Under the pieces are notes generated by a model. It was not told the origin of the DNA. It ran no database searches and worked only from the letters and a program-made list of their open reading frames with translations. The translations under genes were made by a program, and so were the position numbers. Positions 15,553-23,900 of a DNA stretch of 27,358 nt are shown here, piece after piece (positions within the stretch are counted from its first letter, which is position 1; each line of letters opens with the position of its first letter). Where the stretch lies: positions 1 through 27,358 of IMG/VR virus record IMGVR_UViG_3300043411_002072; one strand, given 5' to 3'. The stretch comes from a virus.

Positions 15553-17421
15553 TTATTCTCTAACAAAGGATATTACAGTATTAAACAATGAATCTTGAGT
15601 AAAATGATTTTTGAACTCAACAAATTTTGCACTTATTGAATGATTGTCATAAAAGTCATAAGAATGATTCCATTCGGGGCAATAAACAGAGATGGTTTTG
15701 TTATACGGTTGCGCCAAAGTATAGTTAAAAACTTTGTAACCAGCTTTGTCATCTAAAAATTTCAGAATCGCAAAAGCTTCGCGCAAAGTTCTTTTCGTGA
15801 ATTGCAATTCAAACTCTAATTCATTATAATTTATTCCATCTTTTTCGTATTCTCTTGTAGAATTTTTGAAATCATTAACAATGTATCTTGTTTTAGTCTC
15901 AACAGCATAATTAATGTCTGATTTGAAATAGAAGTCGCGAGTAAAATGTGAATTTGCACCAGTTGGGCTATTTGCTGCCGTGATTACTGTTGATGTCGAA
16001 TAAGGTATGTTCGCGCCAGTATAAAAATAATATCCTCTATGATTAAATGTCTCAGAATTGTAATAAAAGACATCATTATAAGTAAAATCGTAGATTGTAG
16101 AAGAATAAGTCCGACAATAAGTATTATCAATTACTACATTCATCCCTTCATAGTTTAGAATACTAGGATAAAGAGACTCTGCTGTTATTTTTATTGAATT
16201 TATATTATTATAATTCGTCGTGTGCGAAAGATCGGTAAAATACAAATCCATGTTTCTCTTATAAGGAGAAAATAAATTAGTTCTTATTGCGCCGAAACCT
16301 TCATAAACGCTCTTTTTCTCTCTTTCTGGCGCATTTTCAAAATAAGTAATTAAAGCTTTTGCTTGTCTATCTGTTAATCCATCAAAAGATAAATTGAATA
16401 CAGCATTTATGGCATTTACTCCGTTTACTGTATTTGTTTTATATCCGTCACCAAATTTAAGCGGCGACATCTTGGACGTGAATGACGCCGAAGTCCCATA
16501 AGTTAAAGAAAAAAGATGATCAAGAGTCTTTGTCCAATAACTTTGTCCAGTAAATGAAACCGGTGAGTATTGTTCTCCAACTGGCACATCATTTCGAGCA
16601 AAATACAGCCCTCCTAAGTCTGAATATTTTTCAAATAAGTATTTTTCATAGTAATCAATTTCTGTAGAAGGTAAAACACCAGTAAAATGAATAATTTCGT
16701 GAAAATTTATTCCCTGACTTGTCGTATTTTGAGCCAGTTTTAATTCGCCAGACTTCCAAAAAGGGCTGTATGCATAAGAACCAATGTCAAAACCATTTTG
16801 GCGCAAAGTTAAAACGCCTGTGTCTTGAACCACCGTTAAAAAAACAGGTTGGCCGTATGACGTTGAAACAGCGTTGTATTGTCGGCCGTCTACCCAATAA
16901 ATACTACCAGTTTGACCGGGCGAAGGTTGTGGCACGTTTTCGCCAGAAATCTTAATCGTTCCGTCTCCAGAATTTCCTGTCCCAAATTGAATTATTTGTT
17001 GCGCGACATTTTGTTCTACTTCCAAAACCTCAAAAGCCAAAAACAAAGTTCTCGTTGGTGAAGCAAAACCTGTTCCGCTTAAAGTTTGTGCATTATAAAA
17101 TGTAATATAGTCGTCATTAAAATTAACATAAGGTTTAATTACATTGGCAGCATAGTCTTCATTTATGTTAAAGAGATTGCCGCTTCCCTCTACTTTGTTT
17201 AACCAACCAGTTACATAAAAATTAGAATCTAATACAAAATCATCAAGAACATCATTATTGAACCAAGTTGTTAATCCGGTTTGTCCGAGACCAGTAAAAC
17301 TAGGAAGCCGCGAAACTCCAGTCGCCAACTGAAAATCAATTATATCATATTGCGAATACGTCGCCGTTGGATCGTATTCAAATATGTTTTTAATATTTAA
17401 GCCAGAAATCAAATAGCTCAT
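15553..17421 (-). CDS. M: Lambda gpM-like tail-tip protein with N-terminal ConA-like domain and duplicated gpM fold
   Basis: The 622-residue product is far longer than lambda gpM (109). Residues about 35-275 look like a ConA/LamG sandwich: TWFNNDVLDDF, RTLFLAFEVLEVEQN, LTLRQNGFDIGSY, and the closing EIIHFTGVLPSTEIDYYEKY. Residues about 280-430 carry the gpM pattern: FSLTYGTSASFTSK, PLKFGDGYKTN, then the strand FNLSFDGLTDRQAKALITYF. A second gpM-type unit follows at about 500-615 (ELEFELQFTKRTLREAFAIL, FLDDKAGYKVFNY, NKTISVYCPEWNHSY, SISAKFVEF). This corresponds to the lambda gpM end (FLEEHGGWKSFLW, then the cysteine-Ala-Lys-Trp strand). In lambda, gpM joins the tape-measure end to the gpL/gpJ tip. 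Here the duplication may make a larger adaptor ring. The leader is TAAAACATG. Confidence 0.85.
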   Translation of the reverse strand: MSYLISGLNIKNIFEYDPTATYSQYDIIDFQLATGVSRLPSFTGLGQTGLTTWFNNDVLDDFVLDSNFYVTGWLNKVEGSGNLFNINEDYAANVIKPYVNFNDDYITFYNAQTLSGTGFASPTRTLFLAFEVLEVEQNVAQQIIQFGTGNSGDGTIKISGENVPQPSPGQTGSIYWVDGRQYNAVSTSYGQPVFLTVVQDTGVLTLRQNGFDIGSYAYSPFWKSGELKLAQNTTSQGINFHEIIHFTGVLPSTEIDYYEKYLFEKYSDLGGLYFARNDVPVGEQYSPVSFTGQSYWTKTLDHLFSLTYGTSASFTSKMSPLKFGDGYKTNTVNGVNAINAVFNLSFDGLTDRQAKALITYFENAPEREKKSVYEGFGAIRTNLFSPYKRNMDLYFTDLSHTTNYNNINSIKITAESLYPSILNYEGMNVVIDNTYCRTYSSTIYDFTYNDVFYYNSETFNHRGYYFYTGANIPYSTSTVITAANSPTGANSHFTRDFYFKSDINYAVETKTRYIVNDFKNSTREYEKDGINYNELEFELQFTKRTLREAFAILKFLDDKAGYKVFNYTLAQPYNKTISVYCPEWNHSYDFYDNHSISAKFVEFKNHFTQDSLFNTVISFVRE

Positions 17422-17424
17422 GTT

Positions 17425-18219
17425 TTAGATAATTGTTTTGGCTTCGTCTACCTGTTGGCTTATTTCTGCCGAACTTAAAAGATACTGGCCCGCTTGAACT
17501 TCGTAATTCTGACTAGTCAAAACACCACTAACATTAAAATTAGATAAACTAGATCCATAAAGATCTTTTAGATAAATTGTAGTAGATACATTTTTGCCAT
17601 AAATGTCCAACATTTCACCCAAAGTATTAGACGATAATTTAATTGCCGCTCTTTTGTTTAATTTACAAACTCTAAAAGGTTCGGTTTGGCCACATTTGAA
17701 ATAAGCTGGTCTATCAGAAGTAGAAGAGTAGCTAAATGACAAAATGTGGCCCACTCCATCTAAATTTGTTGTATTTAAATAAGATTTATATCCATTGGCA
17801 ATATAACTCGGAGCTGTTTTTGCAGATTGTGTCGAAGCTGACTGATTAGTAAAATCTTCAACGTGAATATTTCCATACCAATCGAACTCAGCAGAAATTA
17901 AAATTGGTTTAAATGGTTCAACAGAAAAAGAAATAGATTTTGGATATAATGTGTCTATTGAAACGCCAGCAAAAGATGCCGCAACTGAGGCTTCTGAGGT
18001 TCCCGTTATGTTTAAGAAAGAAGGAAGGCTCCCAGTTAGGTAAAATTCGCACGCTAGGTTGCCTATTACGGCGTTTTCAGGGGAGTAGCTAAGCAAAGTG
18101 CCATCGCTCAAAAGAACAGGGCTTAAAGAGGCTTGAGCGGAGATCGCGACTTGTGTCGCATAAAAATTTTGATTATTTATGCTAAAATCAATTCCCTGAT
18201 AATTGATAAAATTAGACAT
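17425..18219 (-). CDS. Tube-like structural protein, paralogue of the protein at 19983-20888
   Basis: The 264-residue beta-rich product has no named family that I recognise. It aligns by eye with the 301-residue product two genes upstream. Both have an opening N-Y segment, then an LSxF/EFYLTG strand, then an SFAG/SCSG turn, then a strand ending in ISAEFDWYGNI or IQSTFDVYGNI. A later strand pattern reads ILSFSYSSTSDRPAY against KEFTIDYKCPKIPIY. Such proteins downstream of a tape measure often belong to the tube/distal-tail beta-sandwich superfamily, so a distal tail or tube-like adaptor is plausible. There are three cysteines (C57, FKCGQTEPFRVC), and no signal peptide or enzyme motif. The start leader is TAATTTATG. 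The gene ends three bases before the gpM-like start. Confidence 0.6.
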   Translation of the reverse strand: MSNFINYQGIDFSINNQNFYATQVAISAQASLSPVLLSDGTLLSYSPENAVIGNLACEFYLTGSLPSFLNITGTSEASVAASFAGVSIDTLYPKSISFSVEPFKPILISAEFDWYGNIHVEDFTNQSASTQSAKTAPSYIANGYKSYLNTTNLDGVGHILSFSYSSTSDRPAYFKCGQTEPFRVCKLNKRAAIKLSSNTLGEMLDIYGKNVSTTIYLKDLYGSSLSNFNVSGVLTSQNYEVQAGQYLLSSAEISQQVDEAKTII

Positions 18220-18222
18220 AAA

Positions 18223-19980
18223 TTATGTAATCGTAAAAGATATACAACTTTCTACAACGAATCCACAACTAGTAGTTGATCCGTCTCCTTGACAAATTCT
18301 ATATTGAACTAATTGACCAGCATTAAATGAAGGAGTACCTGCTGTAAATTGACTTTTCGTGAATGTTAATACTTGATTTTGAATTGGGGCAATTGTTTTA
18401 TAAGCAACGAGTCCATCAACGCCAATTGATGGTGTCGCATCGTTTTGACACAGCGAAAAATCTGTCGCATTATCGCTTCCAGGAGTAGACGGAGTAATAA
18501 CAGCTATTTCTAATCTAGGATCTGTTAATGCCGTTAAAGTTGCTTGCGGATAAGCAGAATAAATCATCACTTTTTCGATTGTTCCCGCAAAAGGCATAAC
18601 GCAAAAAGGCGTTGCGGCCACAGAAATTACATTCTGAACTGGCCAGCTATTGTTTGTAGTTGTTGGATCAAAATAAACAGAAGTAGGATCAACATATGAT
18701 TTATACATTTGCAAGTGTTTTCCTTGCGTATATTGCCCCGAAGTTGTTGTTCCTCCGTCAAGATCTAAATTGCCATTTCTGTCTAAATAAGCTTTAATGT
18801 TAGCTTCAGAAGAAGTATCCGCATCAACATAAAAAGCAAAAACATCTTGATAAGTATTAGTCGCGCCATCATCGTATAAACCAACGGCCCATTTACCTAC
18901 ATTGTTTGCGCCATCATATCGACCAAACGAATAAGTATTAGCAACAGAAGCTGCTGCTGAATTATTATTAACTTGAAAAACATCAGTTGTGGTTCCCGCT
19001 GTATTTTCTAATTTAGCTAATCTTGAATCAGCAGAACTAAAAACATGTAATTTATTATCAGGACTAATTGTACCAACTGCAAGTCTATTAGTATCTAATC
19101 TGTAATTAACATTGTTTGCACTAACAAAAGCATCAGCGCCAATACTCGCCGCACTCGCGCCAACTGTTAAATAACCAGTTCTAACAGTATTTGTTATTCC
19201 TAAACTTGTTGTATTGGAATTAACATTTTTCAAACGCGCCATCAAACCGCTTCCAACAGCGTCAAACACATATGCTGGCGAGGTCGTATTTATGCCAACT
19301 TTGGGCGCACTTGCATCGTTATCTATATATAAAACATTATTACCAATAGTAATATCATTATTATTAGACTTATTTATAGCAAAGATGTCGTCTGTAGCTG
19401 TTGATTTAATTTCAGCTAAACTTGGAACGATAGAGATTCCAGAACCGCCACTTTGAAAATTCGCATTTCCACCAGAAACATAAAACTTATCAGAAAGAGC
19501 GGCCGACCCATTAAAAATACCAACATTACCATTTACATCAATGTTCAAAACGCCAGTAACAGTTGTCCCAGAATCTTGAGAAACTTCAATGTAAAAATCT
19601 GTATCGCTCGCTCTTTTGGTTTGGCGCCAAGTTACGGCCGAATCTTGAAGAGAAAATGCGATCTTTCGCGCCGCCGAACTAGCATTTAATCTAACTTGGC
19701 CATTTCCATTTGTTCCAATATCACCAACGTCCAAAGTAACAGTCGGCGAGGTCTTATCTACACCAACATAGCCATCATTGCTAATTGTAATGCCACTTGC
19801 TACGGTTTTGCCGACGATACTAATTCCAGCCGTTGTTCTTGCTGTTAAACCAGTGAAGCTTTTCTGCAATTCAGTTAAAGATAGCTGGTCCGATTCCGTA
19901 GTAGTCCCAACTGGAAAAACAAAAGAGTCCGTAATAGACGAACTAAGAATTACTGGTAAATTTGTTAATTTGACTCCCAT
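18223..19980 (-). CDS. Fibre-like beta-repeat protein
   Basis: The 585-residue product starts MGVKLTNLPVILSSS, a pattern common at the N-terminus of phage fibre proteins that build on 'x-L-tnLP' attachment. It then carries several degenerate copies of a phage-fibre head motif: VGVDKTSPTVTLDVGD, VGINTTSPAYVFDAV and AVGTISPDNKLHVF. The same motif family occurs in the large fibre at 2458-6621 (FGINTGTPxxALHVY). The C-terminal part (about 415-585) is a separate beta-rich unit: a PVQNVISVAATPFCVMPFAG strand pair and a cysteine-containing tail (CQND, RICQGDGSTTSCGF, ESCISF). No S74 peptidase motif is visible. It lies between the two tube-like paralogues, early in the cassette, so it may be a short fibre or decoration anchored near the tail tip. 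The start leader is A/T-rich (TTAATTAAAAATG). Confidence 0.7.
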   Translation of the reverse strand: MGVKLTNLPVILSSSITDSFVFPVGTTTESDQLSLTELQKSFTGLTARTTAGISIVGKTVASGITISNDGYVGVDKTSPTVTLDVGDIGTNGNGQVRLNASSAARKIAFSLQDSAVTWRQTKRASDTDFYIEVSQDSGTTVTGVLNIDVNGNVGIFNGSAALSDKFYVSGGNANFQSGGSGISIVPSLAEIKSTATDDIFAINKSNNNDITIGNNVLYIDNDASAPKVGINTTSPAYVFDAVGSGLMARLKNVNSNTTSLGITNTVRTGYLTVGASAASIGADAFVSANNVNYRLDTNRLAVGTISPDNKLHVFSSADSRLAKLENTAGTTTDVFQVNNNSAAASVANTYSFGRYDGANNVGKWAVGLYDDGATNTYQDVFAFYVDADTSSEANIKAYLDRNGNLDLDGGTTTSGQYTQGKHLQMYKSYVDPTSVYFDPTTTNNSWPVQNVISVAATPFCVMPFAGTIEKVMIYSAYPQATLTALTDPRLEIAVITPSTPGSDNATDFSLCQNDATPSIGVDGLVAYKTIAPIQNQVLTFTKSQFTAGTPSFNAGQLVQYRICQGDGSTTSCGFVVESCISFTIT

Positions 19981-19982
19981 TT

Positions 19983-20888
19983 TTAATTAAGGTAAGATTT
20001 GTAAGTTAATTTTACTCCCAAAACATCATCCGCTGTAGCAGAAACTTGTTCGGATATAATGATTGCTTCATCTGTTGAAAAATAAAAGACTGGAGTAGAA
20101 TCAATTTCTTGTGAATAGAGTAAAATTTGTTGGTCGTCCCACGTTAAAATGTCTATTTCGTCGTGCCCAGCTAAAACGATATCATTCAAGACTGCGCCAC
20201 GAATACTTACACTTAGTGAATTTAAATTACTATTAGATAATATATCAAAAGACCTTCTTGTCTCGTAATCATCTACATCAATTGTAAAAGAACTAATTAC
20301 TTCAATTGGAAACTGATTATGAACTTCGATAGGGACTTCTGCCGAAGTCTCACTTAACGCATAAATTGGTATTTTGGGACATTTATAATCAATTGTGAAC
20401 TCTTTTACTCTATTAGTTGTAGATTGATTACATGTAACTAATATGTTTTTTACTTGTGGTACAAAAACGGACCCAGCAACTGCATTACCAGAAGTATTTA
20501 TTCCAGATCCAATATTACCATATACGTCAAAAGTAGATTGAATTTGAGGAATGTTACCTACTGAACAATTTATACCAAAAGAATTAAGATAACCTGTGCC
20601 GAAACCAAAACTTTTACCGTTATAAACAATGCCGCCAGAACAACTGTTCGCTAAATAATTGTATCCGTCGCCTGTTAGTTGTAAAATTGGATCGCTATTT
20701 ACTAAAAAACGACTAAGAGAAATACTAGCAGATGGAACTTCTGCCAAAACTTGCTTCAAATAACCTTTTCCTATTACATTAATAGGTTGAGTAGTCAGAT
20801 TATAAGAGCCATCAAATGAAATAATTCCAGACAGCGCGGCCCCATCTAAATAAAATGTATTTTCGTAATTTAGTAACGCGCCTTTCAT
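19983..20888 (-). CDS. Tube-like structural protein following the tape measure
   Basis: The 301-residue product is mainly beta-structure. Characteristic segments are SGIISFDGSYNLTTQPINVIGKGYL, ASISLSRFLVNSDPILQLTGDGY and IQSTFDVYGNIGSG. The 'pinVlG-Gy... s-sisRfl..sDpil.lTG' pattern is one I associate with structural proteins next to tape measure genes in marine-type phages, but I cannot name a family. It looks like a longer paralogue of the 264-residue product at 17425-18219. A role as distal-tail/tube adaptor is inferred from position and fold. It starts just after the tape measure stop, and its ATG is preceded by AAGGAG seven bases upstream, which lies inside the end of the tape measure gene. 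Confidence 0.6.
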   Translation of the reverse strand: MKGALLNYENTFYLDGAALSGIISFDGSYNLTTQPINVIGKGYLKQVLAEVPSASISLSRFLVNSDPILQLTGDGYNYLANSCSGGIVYNGKSFGFGTGYLNSFGINCSVGNIPQIQSTFDVYGNIGSGINTSGNAVAGSVFVPQVKNILVTCNQSTTNRVKEFTIDYKCPKIPIYALSETSAEVPIEVHNQFPIEVISSFTIDVDDYETRRSFDILSNSNLNSLSVSIRGAVLNDIVLAGHDEIDILTWDDQQILLYSQEIDSTPVFYFSTDEAIIISEQVSATADDVLGVKLTYKSYLN

Positions 20889-20902
20889 TTTTTAGCTCCT
20901 TA
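20889..20902 (-). promoter_or_regulatory. Shine-Dalgarno-like site before the 301-residue gene
   Basis: Read on the minus strand, the sequence is AAGGAGCTAAAAA followed by ATG, which leaves seven bases between the purine run and the start. It is the only clear Shine-Dalgarno match in the window. It overlaps the last codons (Arg-Ser-stop) of the tape measure gene, so it may be chance or may serve translation reinitiation. Confidence 0.4.
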
Positions 20903-23900
20903 ACGGATTCTTGTACAATTCGCCACCATATCGTTTTTCATTCGACATTGTTTTCAAAACAACAGCATGAATAGATCTAGCCATGTCTTTTGTTAAAATC
21001 AAATCTTGTTTTTCATAACTACTATTGTTTGCACCAACGACAGACTTACCAGAACGATCAATATTGATACTAATATTTGCTGAATTATTATTAGTGTTGC
21101 TTGTAGTAGAAGAACTGTTTTCGTTCATTGAACCGTTATTCATTTCGTTCATCTTGCCTATGCCGTATTTCTTTACAGCAGAATTATTCATGACATATTC
21201 GCCGCCAGTCAATAAAGCAGGAATAGTATCGCCTAATCGAGAGCCATGAGGCAAATAACCGCCGCCGTTTAATCCAATCAATCCGCCATCTTGACGACCT
21301 CTGCGAGATAAACCAACGCCTTCAGAAACTCCTTGATTCAAAAATGACAATCCAGATCCTTTCAATGAACTAAATCCAGATTTATTTAATACCCCAGATA
21401 AATTTGATAACTTATTCATTCCAAATAAGCCATTTTTTGAACCAGCTAAAGTATTTAAGCTAATTCCATTAAGTTGAAATGCGCCAGGATTTTGAGATGC
21501 AAATTTACCAAGCTGACTATAAGATAATCCACCTTTTCCGACGCCAACTAATGAAGCTTGAGCTTGTGCCGTTGTAGCTGTTAATCCAAGACCGTCAGCC
21601 TGAGCAATTTGTTTACCTAATGCTGCTCGTTGTCCAATCTTGCCAATTCCAGCAGAAAGAGCAACAGAACCAACAGCCCCAACGATGCTACTAATTAAAG
21701 CCGCATTTTTTTGCTTTTTAACAAAGTCGCGCTGAACTTTTTCAGCCAAGTCTTGAACAGCTTGTTCGCGCTTTTTAACAAAATATTGATCATTCTCATA
21801 AGCATAAGCAGAATAATTATCAGCATTAATAGACTGAGAAGAATTGCCAGACAAAAGAGTATCAGTAAAATCATATCCTTCGTCTTTACCTTTTGGACGA
21901 AGATACTTCATTTCTGCTTGTGTGCCAAAGCCCCCTCCTGTCGCAAAACGAGGAGCCTGTTTGAAATTAAATTGATCAAGAACACCTTTTCCGCCTGCCG
22001 CTTTAACTGCATTTCTATTTAAGACGTATTCTCCGTCTTCTAATAGAGCCATATTTTTGTCACCAGTTCTTCCACCGCTAATGTACATACCATTTTGGGC
22101 AGTAATAACGCCACCTTTTTGTTTTGTGCTAAATAAAGAACCTATTCCAGTAGCTCCTAAAGTCCTATACAAACTAGCTCTCAATAAGTCACTAATAATT
22201 TGTTGACCAAAACTTATTGCCGAATCTTTTAATGCGTCACCTATTTTTTGCGCGCCCGTAATTCCGCGTGCGATGGCATTAGAAATTCCATCGGCAAACA
22301 TCGAAGGGACATCGCGGCCCAATTTATCAACAATGTCATCAGCACTACGACTAAGCTGATTAAATCCAATAGCCATGTTATTAACAAAGCCAGAAGACCT
22401 TTGAAAATCAGAAGCTGTTTGAGTTGATTTTTCCTTAGAAAGAGCGACTAGATCATCAATACGTTTTGCGGCCAATTCCAACTTACCAGCTTGCTCTTCT
22501 AAATTAGCCTTTTCTGCTGGAGAAATATCGCCGGAAGCAAAACCTCTTAAACTTTTGGCTCGTTCTTTAAAATCATCAGATCCATTAATTTTTGGAAAGC
22601 TTAACGAAGTAGATTCGATATTATTTCTATTTCTAAAAGCCTCTTGCTTAGTCGCATTGTCGCTTAACAGGGCTCGCAATGAATCCTGTTTGTCTATCGG
22701 CGTTGATTTATCATTTATCTGATTCTCTATATTAGTTTTAATTAAATCTAGATTAGATTGAGTATTTGCATCAATAGCTACTGTATTTGCATTCTGCGCC
22801 GCTATTTCTAGAACAGATTGATTGACTTCGGCAGCAATCTTATCTCTTTCAATAGACTGCTCTAATTCGAAAATTCGTTGCCGGTCGGCTTGTTGCGCGA
22901 CGAATTCTTCCTTTCTGTTCATTCCCAAGTATCTGAATTCGCCTCCTTGTTTAATCTTTTCGCTCTCTAAAGCTGTATTTTTAGAAATAGCAGATAGTCC
23001 GCTTTCTAAAGATAGTTGGTTGACTTGATTTTTTTGAGCAATAGAGATAGCTAGACGCTTTTTATCTGTATTTAATTGGTTAGCTGCGGTCTCAAAAGAC
23101 AACTTATTGATCAATTCGGCATAATTAGCTTTAACTTTCTCTATTTCTACTTCCCTTTCTAAAGCAGTAATGACTCCTTGAAATTCGTTATTTGCAGATT
23201 TAAATTTTAAGAATAAATCTTGCGTCTGATTTTCAATTCCAACAAAGGAATCACCAAAGCTCGGATAATCGAAATTATCTTTTGGCAAATTAAACATGTC
23301 ATTCAATGAAGATTGAATGTTTTTATCTGTAAGATTACCCGTTTTAGCTTGGCCCAAAAGAGTAGAAATTTGATCAATTCCAGCGCCGCTTTTAGAAATA
23401 GTCTGTGGTATTAATGCGACTAAATCAGATTGAAGTTTAGCTTCTGCGACACTTCTTTTGCCAGCCGTTTCCCCTTGAACTTTTGCCAAAGATTCTTCTA
23501 TCTGCTTAGATTGGATTTTAGAATTAAACTGAAGTTGAGATTGCTTAATGCTTAATTGACCTAATTCAGAAGCATTATTCAGAAGTGCCGAAAACATACC
23601 GTCTCCAATTTCGCGCATCTTTTCCGTGACCATCGTTTGAATCGATTGATCGAACTCAAACGTTTTCGCGGCCTGACTTACCTGCTCTAATTCATCAAAG
23701 ATAGATTTATTAAGCCTTAATTTGAACGCATTGAATTGATTTTGTCCAGAGATCGCAATTTTATCTTCAGTGTTTCTTTTTAGTAAAAGTTCTCGATAAT
23801 CGTTTATATACTTATAAAAAGATTTATTTAACTCTTCCCCTGCTAGATTTTTAGCTTGTGATAAATATTTAAAAACACCTTCTACAGATTGAACAATCTC

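Noticed and set aside
21711-22022. Plus-strand frames opposite the tape measure (for example 103 codons here, 109 codons at 24109-24438).
   Set aside because: They show no family motif, no sensible start context and composition typical of antisense shadows; the minus-strand gene is well supported.
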